Virus record (IMG/VR): IMGVR_UViG_3300028800_000001 | Span: 1 to 64,000 of that record | Length of the DNA: 64,000 nt | Origin: a virus | Strand: one strand, 5' to 3' | Part shown: one piece after another, positions 38,566 through 46,150 of the stretch | Layout of the letters: each line of letters begins with the position of its first letter | Numbering within the stretch: the first letter of the stretch is position 1 | Translations under genes and position numbers: made by a program | The notes under the pieces: generated by a model | What the model was told of the DNA's origin: nothing | Seen by the model: only the letters and a program-made list of their open reading frames with translations | Database searches by the model: none

Positions 38566-38784
38566 TTATGCTTCTCCTTTTTCGTTAGCGGCTTCCGCGT
38601 CTAAGCAATCCTGGCACCATGACGATGTTGGATGTTTTGCAACGATAGGTTCGCGCAGCACATCTTTGCGATATTCAAGGTGACGTGGACAGAGCGTGAT
38701 CGACGTAAAACGATGAATATCTTGCTCATCGATGCCGCGATCAATAGACGCTTCAACATTTTTGTCTTGCTGATAATTAACCAT
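38566..38784 (-). CDS. hypothetical protein with Cys pairs (72 aa)
   Basis: CPRH near 32 and WCQDC near 58 suggest a small zinc module. Acidic otherwise. Unrecognised. Confidence 0.7.
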   Translation of the reverse strand: MVNYQQDKNVEASIDRGIDEQDIHRFTSITLCPRHLEYRKDVLREPIVAKHPTSSWCQDCLDAEAANEKGEA

Positions 38785-38813
38785 GCTTTGTGTTCTTTCT
38801 TGTAGCTATTGAA

Positions 38814-39068
38814 CTACTTACTTTTGATGTTCGTAATATAGGTTCCTAGCTGCGCGAGTGCTTCATCGTTTAAAACGATATGTTGACTCACAAAAACCAG
38901 GATATAATAGCTTTGTTCAGGTTTACCAATTTCTTGAAAATGTGTTGTCGTCACATGAGCAATCCAGGCGATCTGCTCTTCATCAAGTACCTGAAAGGTA
39001 TCTTCATCGATGATATATTTGGTGTTGCTTAGAATATAGTTGCGCGACCGCTCAATTTTCGGGTTCAT
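38814..39068 (-). CDS. hypothetical protein (84 aa)
   Basis: Unrecognised. Helix with FQVLDEEQIAWIAHVTTTHF then strand YYILVFVSQHIVL. Starts after AAGGAAAAACA. Confidence 0.75.
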   Translation of the reverse strand: MNPKIERSRNYILSNTKYIIDEDTFQVLDEEQIAWIAHVTTTHFQEIGKPEQSYYILVFVSQHIVLNDEALAQLGTYITNIKSK

Positions 39069-39094
39069 TGTTTTTCCTTCCTGTAGCCATTGGA

Positions 39095-39532
39095 CTACAA
39101 AGTTTTCTTTCGATTAAGTTTGACACCTTCGTTTGCAATGGGTCTTTTATTGTATCTTTCTGGCAAGTGTGACCCATTTTTATTCACTATCGCGTTTAAG
39201 CAAGGCCCAAGACGATAGATAAGCTCTTCCTCGCATGTTTGGATAAAAACATCGTGCATTGCTATTTGCTCATACTCTTTTGCCGTAATTAATTCTTTAA
39301 GTTCCCATATCTCCATCGTCCAATTAAGAGATTCTGGCATATTGTCAAGAATAATTTGACCAACCCTGTCGGGCCAGGGAAGGCGAGCGCCTTTTCCCAG
39401 GTGTTCAAGTAGTCTGGTATAAGGATGAATAGAGCGCCCAACATAGAAGATAGTATCTTCATCTCTGTAGACATAGAGGCATTGCTCCTCCTCGAATGTT
39501 TCCATTGCTTTGCCAATAGTAGTTTGTATCAT
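39095..39532 (-). CDS. GIY-YIG nuclease family protein (145 aa)
   Basis: CLYVYRDEDTIFYVGRSIHP (residues ~18-37) is the GIY-YIG start (here LYV-YVG) with the catalytic Arg after it; RLLEHLGKG follows. A conserved Glu near 110 (CEEELIYRLGPCLN) completes the usual triad. It overlaps the recombinase gene as ATGA, so a joint role in DNA rearrangement is plausible. Confidence 0.85.
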   Translation of the reverse strand: MIQTTIGKAMETFEEEQCLYVYRDEDTIFYVGRSIHPYTRLLEHLGKGARLPWPDRVGQIILDNMPESLNWTMEIWELKELITAKEYEQIAMHDVFIQTCEEELIYRLGPCLNAIVNKNGSHLPERYNKRPIANEGVKLNRKKTL

Positions 39533-40638
39533 TCGTCATCTTCCTCGCTAATAATAACCCCATCGTTTGCGATAGAGCCGCGCTTTGCATAGTAAAGGGG
39601 CATGTGCGGAGTTTTCCAGCCTCCACCACTTTGCACTTTATCAAGCGGCGTGCCATTTTTGAGTGCGTCATAGACCCAAAAGTGTCTGGCATCGTGAGGT
39701 GAGAGATTTTTTACCCCAATTGTTTCTCCAAGAGTACGAACACGGGCATTGATAGCGCGTCTCGTAATGCGTTTGTTTTCGTAGCCCAGGAAAAGTGGCC
39801 CTGCCGTTCTTGGTATTCCAGCGACGCCTTCCTTGAGCATTCCTATATAATTCTCAGCCGCAATACGCGTATGCTTTTTAAGTTTTTGTTTATCGTGAAG
39901 ATTTGTCTTTTCATGATAGATATGCACATTGCCGGTCTGAAGGGAAAAATCTTCAATATTAAGATTGGCAACTTCGCCACAGCGTAATGCATGCTCAAAA
40001 AGCAATCCCGTAAGTAAGGCATCTCTCGCGGCCATTAATTCCTGCTGTTCCTTACTTTGTTTCTTCGGCTGCGTCGTCGCTCTCTTGATTTTAAAAACTT
40101 TTGACGTTTCTATTTCGACCGCATTTTCTTTTTTATTTCCAATGCGTGTTGGCACACCATCAGCGATTCGCTCATGATCACGATTTACTGCGAGCTTTCC
40201 ACTTTTGCCTCGCACCAATTGAATGAGATGTAATTCTTCGAGAGAAAGGAGTCCGGCCTGTTCAACAAGGTTACAATACTTCTTGATCGTGGTGAGGTAG
40301 ACGCAGATCGATCCCATTGCATACCCTTTGTTTTCCAACCAGACCTGAAAGCCAGAAACCAGGGCATCATTTATACCTTCCCAACTTTCAGGAATTTCGT
40401 AGAGTTCTTCTGATGCTCTGCCAACGCCAACAGCATAGAGGTAATTGCTGAAATGAGTCAGATCATTTTTCTGCCGCCTGCGGGTGTTTTCGGTGAGTCC
40501 TTTATGGTATTCGAGAAAGATATTGCTTGCCCTTGCTTTTCTGGCAGCGTTTCCAGCGCGATACAAATCGTCAGGATACAGTTGATCTGAAACACTGGTA
40601 TCCGTGACAAAGATAGTGATCGCCTTTTCTTCTTCCAT
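39529..40638 (-). CDS. tyrosine recombinase / phage integrase (369 aa)
   Basis: N-terminal SAM-like core-binding region (about 35-140), catalytic domain with Arg I in HALRCGEVANLNIEDF, HxxR in LSPHDARHFW and a C-terminal GGGWKTPHMPLYYAK that supplies the nucleophile Tyr; the second His/Trp position is W. The C terminus is acidic (ISEEDDE). Likely integration, resolution or site-specific inversion. No attachment repeats were seen next to it. Driven by the element-type promoter at 40707-40761. Confidence 0.9.
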   Translation of the reverse strand: MEEEKAITIFVTDTSVSDQLYPDDLYRAGNAARKARASNIFLEYHKGLTENTRRRQKNDLTHFSNYLYAVGVGRASEELYEIPESWEGINDALVSGFQVWLENKGYAMGSICVYLTTIKKYCNLVEQAGLLSLEELHLIQLVRGKSGKLAVNRDHERIADGVPTRIGNKKENAVEIETSKVFKIKRATTQPKKQSKEQQELMAARDALLTGLLFEHALRCGEVANLNIEDFSLQTGNVHIYHEKTNLHDKQKLKKHTRIAAENYIGMLKEGVAGIPRTAGPLFLGYENKRITRRAINARVRTLGETIGVKNLSPHDARHFWVYDALKNGTPLDKVQSGGGWKTPHMPLYYAKRGSIANDGVIISEEDDE

Positions 40639-40706
40639 TAAGTTTGTTTCCTTTGAAATTTTCTATTTCCGATTTGTATCCATAATCGGCACTGGTTTAT
40701 ACGACC

Positions 40707-40761
40707 ATTATAGAACATTCTTTCTTTGCCGTCAAGGGTTATTTCTTGGTATATTCAGAAG
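40707..40761 (-). promoter_or_regulatory. sigma70-type promoter with conserved upstream element
   Basis: -35 TTGACG (40735-40730), 17-nt spacer, -10 TATAAT (40712-40707), the only perfect -10 of the set. Element CTTCTGAATATACCAAGAAA. Drives the recombinase operon. Confidence 0.9.
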
Positions 40762-40785
40762 ATGGCTGCGCAGGCCGATGTATGA

Positions 40786-40791
40786 TATACT
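40786..40791 (+). promoter_or_regulatory. -10 box for the plus-strand gene at 40825
   Basis: TATACT 34 nt before the ATG; -35 region not clear. Confidence 0.5.
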
Positions 40792-40824
40792 GGTCGCTAC
40801 TTTATTGAATTGAAAGGGAAAATT

Positions 40825-41187
40825 ATGAACACGCCTGATATCATTGCCCTTTGCCAACTCATATTATCTGCTCTTGTTGCTCTTATTGGTGGAACTCTAG
40901 CAATAGCTGCTTATCTCAGAGTTCTCAAAACCACAGACGAAAATACCAGGGCTAGAAAAGAAGAGATAGGAAAAGACATTGAAATAAGAAAGAACGAATT
41001 AAAACAGGCCGGTGATCAACTACAACAATTAATGACTTCCAGTGGACAGCAATGGGAAGCTAGTATTAAAAGAGATAAATACGCTGTCGCCGGACTTATG
41101 ATTTTAGCGATCTGCTTTTTACTAATATCAGAAAACAAAATATCCAAAATATCAAACGAAATTCGAGGTCAAAAACGTGGAGAATGA
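40825..41187 (+). CDS. two-pass membrane protein with coiled middle (120 aa)
   Basis: Membrane segments at ~5-31 and ~88-106 flanking a charged helical middle (RARKEEIGKDIEIRKNELKQA). ATG 40825 with AAAGGGAAAATT. Codon use is AT-richer than in the minus-strand operons. Confidence 0.8.
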   Translation: MNTPDIIALCQLILSALVALIGGTLAIAAYLRVLKTTDENTRARKEEIGKDIEIRKNELKQAGDQLQQLMTSSGQQWEASIKRDKYAVAGLMILAICFLLISENKISKISNEIRGQKRGE

Positions 41188-41205
41188 TTTTTCATTCTTT
41201 TGACG

Positions 41206-41367
41206 ATGGACTTGGCACCGCAAGTGTTTTTCTATGCATATTCAGAAGGCAAGGTCAAAGGCCAGCCGGAACATATGTTCGATAGCCAAAAATATTTTGG
41301 GGCTTCTGCATCTGCCGTCAACGAGTTAGAATGCAGGAGCATCATTGTAGAACCTAGTCTGTTTTAG
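41206..41367 (+). CDS. possible 53-aa protein (weak)
   Basis: An open frame MDLAPQVFFYAYSEGKVKGQ and onward to TAG has no clear ribosome site. It spans a reversed upstream-element copy (41222-41246), so it may instead be remains of an old promoter. Low confidence. Confidence 0.3.
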   Translation: MDLAPQVFFYAYSEGKVKGQPEHMFDSQKYFGASASAVNELECRSIIVEPSLF

Positions 41368-41379
41368 AAGGAGTCGCTC

Positions 41380-41685
41380 ATGATAAATGAGTACGCCCTG
41401 TTTTTTCGCGATAAAAATGGTAACATCTGTGGTGGTCAAAGCCACGACAAAGCGAATTTTTTAACCTCTGGAATAGTTGATGACAAGGCAGTCTTAGCCA
41501 TAGAACTATCCGTTCTAAAAAGATATCTTGAAGGAAATATCCCAAATGGCGCTCATAGCGTAGAGATACATAAGATGCTTCCTGAAGAAACGCTCTCTCA
41601 ACTAATTGAGAGAATTAATGTTGACCATTTAAAACCAATCACTTCGATCAATAAAAGCGATCTAAATTTGGAGGAAGCAAAATGA
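41380..41685 (+). CDS. hypothetical protein (101 aa)
   Basis: ATG has AGAAGGAGTCGCTC upstream. Begins MINEYALFFRDKNGNICGGQ; unrecognised. ATGA overlap with 41682-42146. Confidence 0.8.
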   Translation: MINEYALFFRDKNGNICGGQSHDKANFLTSGIVDDKAVLAIELSVLKRYLEGNIPNGAHSVEIHKMLPEETLSQLIERINVDHLKPITSINKSDLNLEEAK

Positions 41686-42146
41686 AGAGACTTTGCTATA
41701 TAAAGCACGAAGGCATAATTCATATAGGTGTAGATACAAAACATCCCAACCCATTTTGGTCTTACGGAGATGGGACAAAAAAATGTTGCGATACCAAGAT
41801 TATCGGCGCTTACGAGCATGGACTACTATCTCTTGATAGGATTTTCTCTTCGAGAGAACTTTGCCAAGATTGCAACAAAAGTTGGAACGATGTGGATTTC
41901 TTAATAGAGTGCGAGCCCACGCCTGTTTTTGAACTATGGCGCGGCGACAAGCACCTAGTTGATTTCTCTACTGAAGAATTAAAAGAGATGATCAATAAAG
42001 ATACTGATTTACCAATGGAGCTGGTAACGCATGGATATCATCAACAAGTTCCCTTCATTGGCAGGCATATTGTTTTTGAAACTCTTGCAGAAACAATAGA
42101 AGGAATTAAAACAGAGATTGCCAATAGAGAGCAAGCGAAAAGTTAA
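41682..42146 (+). CDS. hypothetical protein with CxxC (154 aa)
   Basis: CC at ~35 and LCQDCNKSW near 59-67 could form a zinc knuckle. The C-terminal half is helical. Unrecognised. Confidence 0.8.
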   Translation: MKRLCYIKHEGIIHIGVDTKHPNPFWSYGDGTKKCCDTKIIGAYEHGLLSLDRIFSSRELCQDCNKSWNDVDFLIECEPTPVFELWRGDKHLVDFSTEELKEMINKDTDLPMELVTHGYHQQVPFIGRHIVFETLAETIEGIKTEIANREQAKS

Positions 42147-42212
42147 GCTTGACAGACGTGATATGCTCCAGATTATCACAAGGTCGAAAATTTTCAGAAA
42201 GGATAAAAGCCA

Positions 42213-42311
42213 ATGGAACTTTTCGCCCGAATAATCGGCACCACAATTGGTGGCATTGTTGGTACTTGGATTACCAACGAGATCATTAAAAATTGGAGAA
42301 AGAATAAATAA
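42213..42311 (+). CDS. 32-aa membrane peptide with glycine zipper
   Basis: ATG 42213 after AAAGGATAAAAGCCA. MELFARIIGTTIGGIVGTWI then TNEIIKNWRKNK: a hydrophobic GxxxGGxxG helix with a basic tail, like small pore-forming or type I toxin-like peptides. Ends just before a terminator. Confidence 0.6.
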   Translation: MELFARIIGTTIGGIVGTWITNEIIKNWRKNK

Positions 42312-42332
42312 CGCTCCAATTCTAAAGGCAAT

Positions 42333-42370
42333 AAAAGCACCTTGAATTTTGATCAAGGTGCTTTTATTTT
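42333..42370 (+). terminator. rho-independent terminator
   Basis: AAAAGCACCTTGA / TCAAGGTGCTTTT stem, 7-nt loop, then ATTTTT. Perfect 13 bp. Confidence 0.9.
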
Positions 42371-42382
42371 TGGAGGAATTTT

Positions 42383-42904
42383 ATGAAAAAATCTTTCTTT
42401 TTGTTTATGCTGTTATTTTTGTCAGCTTGCGGTTCAGCCGCTCCTTCTAATAGCGCCGCTACCAAAATAGCGCCCACTGCAACGCCGCAAGTTGTCTTTT
42501 ATGGCACTGTCGGAAAGCCAATTATTATGATCCCTTGGAAGATATCGCTCGAATCAGTAAAAATAATTGATCCGGCAACCATTCCGCAACACGATCAAAT
42601 ATTTCCATCCGTTACTGCCAATCAGCATTTTCTTCTTCTGAATGAGCATATAGAAAATATCTCAAATTCTTCTGCAAATGTTGGAGGGATGCAGTTTGCG
42701 TTGCAAAATACGAATGGAGATAGTTTTTCTGAGCAATTGGGGCTTCCTGGCATTGACTCGTCAGGTCTTGGAGGAACAATGGCACCTTCGATACAGCAGG
42801 CCGGACAGCAAGTTTACATTGTGCCAACCAGCGAGCATTCTTTTCTCTGGATCTATACCGCAGACGATAACTTGCATCAAATCATTTGGAAGTTTAGTGC
42901 GTAG
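42383..42904 (+). CDS. secreted lipoprotein (173 aa)
   Basis: Signal MKKSFFLFMLLFLSACG with lipobox LSAC (Cys16), a Ser/Ala/Thr linker, then a beta-sandwich-like domain (QHFLLLNEHIENISNSSANV) of the DUF4352 kind. Outer-face lipoprotein, role unknown. GGAGGAATTTT before ATG. Confidence 0.8.
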   Translation: MKKSFFLFMLLFLSACGSAAPSNSAATKIAPTATPQVVFYGTVGKPIIMIPWKISLESVKIIDPATIPQHDQIFPSVTANQHFLLLNEHIENISNSSANVGGMQFALQNTNGDSFSEQLGLPGIDSSGLGGTMAPSIQQAGQQVYIVPTSEHSFLWIYTADDNLHQIIWKFSA

Positions 42905-42910
42905 TGCAAC

Positions 42911-42946
42911 AAAAAAGAGAGACGCTATGCTGTGGCGTCTCTCTTT
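42911..42946. terminator. bidirectional rho-independent terminator
   Basis: AAAGAGAGACGC / GCGTCTCTCTTT with 9-nt loop and A/T runs on both sides. It ends the lipoprotein message and, on the minus strand, a very short RNA from promoter 42970-43012. Confidence 0.9.
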
Positions 42947-42969
42947 AGGCAATGCGGTATGACTCGCTT

Positions 42970-43012
42970 ATTCTAGCACGCCCCTGCCGTAGCAGTCAAG
43001 CATTTTCAGAAG
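42970..43012 (-). promoter_or_regulatory. promoter with upstream element at 13-nt distance
   Basis: -35 TTGACT (42999-42994), 18-nt spacer, -10 TAGAAT (42975-42970). CTTCTGAAAATGC directly abuts -35, so the element sits 13 nt, not 26, upstream. Only a terminator, no gene, lies downstream. Confidence 0.75.
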
Positions 43013-43346
43013 AAACTTGGTATCCCAGCGTAAAGGGAAAAACTGCTTCTTGAATATCAACCTGAGCATCATCCGTCTTAGACTCAACGACAGGAGTAAG
43101 GCCATCTAACCGAAGGGTACACGTGAAATCTCTTGCCTCGTAGAGCACATGAACTCTTTCGTAACGGCCAAACACGAATACTGAGATATACGTTCCGTCT
43201 TCCTGGCTCGTAACTGCTGGCGTTGCCATGACGCCAGTTGTCGAAAGACACATGACTTTAAAGTAGTCATCCGACTCAACTAGACAAATGCAATATGATG
43301 TTAACTTCCCCTGAGTGTTATTGGTATATTTTATGCTGTATCGCAT
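42996..43346 (-). CDS. hypothetical protein (116 aa)
   Basis: Unrecognised, beta-rich (SYCICLVESDDYFKVMCLST). Ends SSENA, where the promoter element begins. AAAGGGAATAGCT before ATG. Confidence 0.8.
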   Translation of the reverse strand: MRYSIKYTNNTQGKLTSYCICLVESDDYFKVMCLSTTGVMATPAVTSQEDGTYISVFVFGRYERVHVLYEARDFTCTLRLDGLTPVVESKTDDAQVDIQEAVFPFTLGYQVSSENA

Positions 43347-43390
43347 AGCTATTCCCTTTCTTTTGTTTACTATTAAATTTTAAGATAACA

Positions 43391-43430
43391 GAAAAGCGAG
43401 ATACCGTACCCCGAATATCTCGCTTTTCCT
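43391..43430 (-). terminator. hairpin terminator/attenuator in leader
   Basis: AAAAGCGAGATA / TATCTCGCTTTT, 12-nt loop, T run on both strands. It lies between promoter 43460-43501 and the start at 43346, so it may attenuate that gene. Confidence 0.8.
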
Positions 43431-43459
43431 TGTGTTCACCGAAACACTACAACGTTATT

Positions 43460-43501
43460 ATTCTAGCACGTGCTCTCAAAACAGTCAAGTATTTTCAGAA
43501 G
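43460..43501 (-). promoter_or_regulatory. promoter with upstream element at 13-nt distance
   Basis: -35 TTGACT (43488-43483), 17-nt spacer, -10 TAGAAT (43465-43460). CTTCTGAAAATAC abuts -35, as at 42970-43012. Confidence 0.75.
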
Positions 43502-43898
43502 ACGGCCAAACGTAGGGAAGATTTGGGTCAACCCCCCAGCCATATTGCCCGTACCACTCTGGATTTTTACGCAATAAGTTGGACTGATGTGAAGCGTGAA
43601 AATAGTAATTTCCCAACCAGGGCGGGAGTGTATACTTAGTAATTTCTGGATAGAGCACCATCGTATTCTTATACCGCTCTTTGCTTATCCACTCTTTTAT
43701 CATCGCATTGACATACTGGCTGAGCGCTTCCTCGTACCCTTTCCACATCTTGACCGCAGGATGATGTTGCCACCCTGTACTCTTGCCTGTAAGCGTGTTT
43801 AAAATTTGCATTCCCTCAACACGTTGCTTCCCAAGTCGTTTCGAGTCCAGGCAATGAGCAGACTCCGTAAAGCTTGCATAGGGCAAAAATGTTTGCAT
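43485..43898 (-). CDS. MSMEG_6728/Pyr_excise-like protein (137 aa)
   Basis: MQTFLPYASFTESAHCLDSK then RLGKQRVEGMQILNTL and HHPAVKMWKGYE: the conserved pattern of a family related to pyrimidine dimer DNA glycosylase (T4 EndoV fold). Residues HHPA and WKGYE are the family's signature. A DNA repair or base-excision role is inferred by family only. Confidence 0.85.
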   Translation of the reverse strand: MQTFLPYASFTESAHCLDSKRLGKQRVEGMQILNTLTGKSTGWQHHPAVKMWKGYEEALSQYVNAMIKEWISKERYKNTMVLYPEITKYTLPPWLGNYYFHASHQSNLLRKNPEWYGQYGWGVDPNLPYVWPSSENT

Positions 43899-44128
43899 TA
43901 CACATTCCGCCAGAGAATAGGCAGCGCTGCAATAAATTCTTCGCTGTACTCAGGGGCAAACTCGGCTCGCAGGTGAACTGGAAGCTCGTTGGCACAGATC
44001 AGGCCATCAAACCAGAGCCCAACAATGATGATATCTGCGTCTTCCTGGTTCATCGGGGTACCGTCTGAATTCAGAATATAGGTAATTCCCTGTGCGTCGT
44101 TATGAATGGTGTATTTTTCGTCTATCAT
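43898..44128 (-). CDS. hypothetical acidic protein (76 aa)
   Basis: Unrecognised. Reads MIDEKYTIHNDAQGITYILN. Shares one base with the next start. First gene after the 44161-44215 promoter. Confidence 0.75.
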   Translation of the reverse strand: MIDEKYTIHNDAQGITYILNSDGTPMNQEDADIIIVGLWFDGLICANELPVHLRAEFAPEYSEEFIAALPILWRNV

Positions 44129-44160
44129 TTTCTTTTCTCCTTGAAATATTTTCTACCCTA

Positions 44161-44215
44161 ATTGTGCCTCAATCGCACCGTTCCGTCAAGCCTTTTTTCA
44201 CTGTATATTCAGAAA
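44161..44215 (-). promoter_or_regulatory. promoter with conserved upstream element
   Basis: -35 TTGACG (44189-44184), 17-nt spacer, -10 CACAAT (44166-44161). Element TTTCTGAATATACAGTGAAA. Diverges from the 44249 gene. Confidence 0.8.
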
Positions 44216-44236
44216 GATTGTCGCCATCCCCTGCTT

Positions 44237-44242
44237 TATACT
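44237..44242 (+). promoter_or_regulatory. -10 box of a leaderless message
   Basis: TATACT lies 6 nt before ATG 44249, so transcription should begin at or next to the start codon. Confidence 0.65.
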
Positions 44243-44248
44243 ATCCTC

Positions 44249-44629
44249 ATGAATACACACGAAGCAATTGTAGTCAGTGGCTACACGAAATCTCATCTCT
44301 GCCGTCTCTGCGAAACTGGCCGCATTCAAGCCACCAAGAGAAAGGGTGAATGGGAGATTGATCCTGTCTCCCTGGCTTCCTACAAGCCGTCACCTCCTGC
44401 TGGTAATCTTCCACGTCCCAACGGTCGGCTCACTCCAATCGACACCATCATCGTCTGTGAAAGCGAAGCGCACGCCTGGGCACTAGAAGGAAATATTGCG
44501 CGCTTCATTCTTATTCTCAAGTTACACAAGGAGATCACCATCAGGCGTTCAGGGCTGGAGGTCTCTGTACAGGGAAAGGCGACTGAGGAATTTGTGGCGC
44601 GTTTGGAGAAGAGTTCTTGGAAAACGTAA
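44249..44629 (+). CDS. excisionase-type helix-turn-helix protein (126 aa)
   Basis: EAIVVSGYTKSHLCRLCETG then RIQATKRKGEWEIDPVSLASY (residues ~5-44) is a MerR/excisionase HTH with wing. The C-terminal ~75 residues are a separate domain (TIIVCESEAHAWALEGN). Leaderless start. Could be an operon regulator or a recombination factor. Confidence 0.8.
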   Translation: MNTHEAIVVSGYTKSHLCRLCETGRIQATKRKGEWEIDPVSLASYKPSPPAGNLPRPNGRLTPIDTIIVCESEAHAWALEGNIARFILILKLHKEITIRRSGLEVSVQGKATEEFVARLEKSSWKT

Positions 44630-44704
44630 GAGAGAACGCTCTCCTTTATGTTAAAATAAAGAGACGAAGTTCGTCAAGAAGTCTTCTTACAAGGAGTACC
44701 CACA

Positions 44705-44806
44705 ATGGCAATCTTTGCCAACAAGTTTTTCACTGCGTCAAGTAGTAAAAAACACCCTCTCAAAATCTCGTTGAAATCGTCAAAAAAGCAGAAGAGAAAG
44801 AAGTAG
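44705..44806 (+). CDS. 33-aa strongly basic peptide
   Basis: ATG after AAGGAGTACCCACA: MAIFANKFFTASSSKKHPLK then ISLKSSKKQKRKK. Net charge about +12. Own terminator downstream. Possibly nucleic-acid binding or ribosome-associated; not recognised. Confidence 0.65.
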   Translation: MAIFANKFFTASSSKKHPLKISLKSSKKQKRKK

Positions 44807-44826
44807 TTTTCTTTCAAAAGTGAGGG

Positions 44827-44854
44827 GCAGGAACAATGGCGTTCCTGCTTTTTT
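44827..44854 (+). terminator. rho-independent terminator
   Basis: GCAGGAAC / GTTCCTGC stem, 6-nt loop, then TTTTTT. Confidence 0.9.
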
Positions 44855-44911
44855 ATATGCTCGTTACAAAAAAGCAGAGCAATTCGTCATGGTAGATAAA
44901 GGAGCTTTTGT

Positions 44912-45511
44912 ATGCAAAATTATCCGCCACCACCGCCCTATGGCGGTCAACCGTTTCAACCCGCGCCACAACCAAAGCAAAACTTCTGGAAACGCCAGAG
45001 TAGAGCTGGAAAAATTGGCATTATCGCGGCGTGTATCATCCTTCCATTGTCGCTGTGCATTTGTGTAAACGTAGTCAACAGCTCAGGTGGTAAGTCTCCT
45101 GCTGCGGTTATTACCGATACCCCTGCTGCAACTTCTCAGCAGCAAACAACGCCAGCGCCAACGGAAAAGCCCACTGCTATCCCTCCAACGGCTACGCCAA
45201 CACCTGTGCCAACCTGGAAAACAATACAGTCATTTAGTGGGGATGGCAATCAAAATACAGCTATCTTTTCTGCTCCCGATGATTGGAAGATTAGTTATAC
45301 CTGTACCGCTAGTGATGGAATGGGTATTGGAGGTCTTTTTTATGTGACTGTTTACGGTTCCGATAATTCTTTGATCGATGATCCTGTAAGTGCAGATTGT
45401 AAAGACGGTCAAACAACCAATGGAGTTTCTGAAGAGCATCAGTCAGGCCAAGTATATCTCAAAATAATCTCCGGTATTCCTTGGACTGTTCAAATTCAAG
45501 CCTTGCAATAG
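44912..45511 (+). CDS. membrane-anchored proline-rich protein (199 aa)
   Basis: Proline-rich N terminus (PPPPPYGGQPFQP), a membrane segment (GKIGIIAACIILPLSLCICV, ~33-52), a Thr/Pro linker (TAIPPTATPTPVPTW), then an extracellular beta domain. This layout is common in Ktedonobacteria-type Chloroflexota. Role unknown. AAAGGAGCTTTTGT before ATG. Confidence 0.8.
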   Translation: MQNYPPPPPYGGQPFQPAPQPKQNFWKRQSRAGKIGIIAACIILPLSLCICVNVVNSSGGKSPAAVITDTPAATSQQQTTPAPTEKPTAIPPTATPTPVPTWKTIQSFSGDGNQNTAIFSAPDDWKISYTCTASDGMGIGGLFYVTVYGSDNSLIDDPVSADCKDGQTTNGVSEEHQSGQVYLKIISGIPWTVQIQALQ

Positions 45512-45514
45512 CGC

Positions 45515-45554
45515 AAAAAAGAGAGGATACTTTTGAGTGAGTATCCTCTCTTTT
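45515..45554. terminator. rho-independent terminator
   Basis: AAAAAAGAGAGGATAC / GTATCCTCTCTTTT, 10-nt loop, T run. Confidence 0.9.
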
Positions 45555-45777
45555 CCTGTCCTTCGTTTGCACCGGTAGACAGTACCAGTATACCCTCCTC
45601 ATTGTGCCGAAACAACAGAGAGATCGCTTAGCTTCTTTATAGTACATCCATCAGCCGCTCACTACAATAGCGTTTCCTATCGCTTTAAAAGAAGAGAGAA
45701 AAGATAGGAGTCGTGCTACCTTTTCCCCCATCTATCTAACGCACAAAACGTGTTGAATATTACAGAAAAGAAGTGTA
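45555..45777. other. intergenic region without visible gene
   Basis: About 220 nt, no ORF with a ribosome site on either strand. A TATACT at 45778-45783 lies at its right end and serves the next gene. Nothing else seen. Confidence 0.5.
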
Positions 45778-45787
45778 CTATACTGAC

Positions 45788-46105
45788 ATGACACCAAAAG
45801 AAATTGCACAACACCCGATCTTACGCGAGCTTGTTCAGCGAAAAGACGCCTGGACGTTCCTACGCGCCTGCACCCTCTACAACAATACATTCTCCTGTAG
45901 AGAGTGCCACAAGGACTCCTGTCCTGTGGTCGCAACGCCCTACCGTGTAGATTTGTGTTTACTCTGTCTCGTAAAAGAAATCAGAGAAGGAAGCCCGTAT
46001 CCTGGCGGAAGGTTGCGTGATCCACGCTCTGCCGACTACGACGAAGAGTATGCTATCGTGTGTCAAGCCTGGGAACACCAAAGCGAAGGCATAGAATGGG
46101 CATAA
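45788..46105 (+). CDS. zinc-ribbon-like protein (105 aa)
   Basis: FSCRECHKDSCPVV near 37-50 and LCLLCLVKE near 59-67: two to three CxxC pairs. ATG lies 5 nt after TATACT (leaderless or nearly so); an in-frame GTG at 45773 is the alternative. Confidence 0.75.
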   Translation: MTPKEIAQHPILRELVQRKDAWTFLRACTLYNNTFSCRECHKDSCPVVATPYRVDLCLLCLVKEIREGSPYPGGRLRDPRSADYDEEYAIVCQAWEHQSEGIEWA

Positions 46106-46133
46106 AAAGAGACGCCCGTAAGCGTCTCTCATT
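46105..46133 (+). terminator. rho-independent terminator
   Basis: GAGACGC / GCGTCTC, 6-nt loop, A-rich before and CATTTC after, following 45788-46105. Confidence 0.7.
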
Positions 46134-46150
46134 TCTATGCTGTTACCGTA

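Noticed and set aside
41206-41367. Real 53-aa gene
   Set aside because: No ribosome site and it contains a reversed promoter-element copy; kept only as a low-confidence feature.
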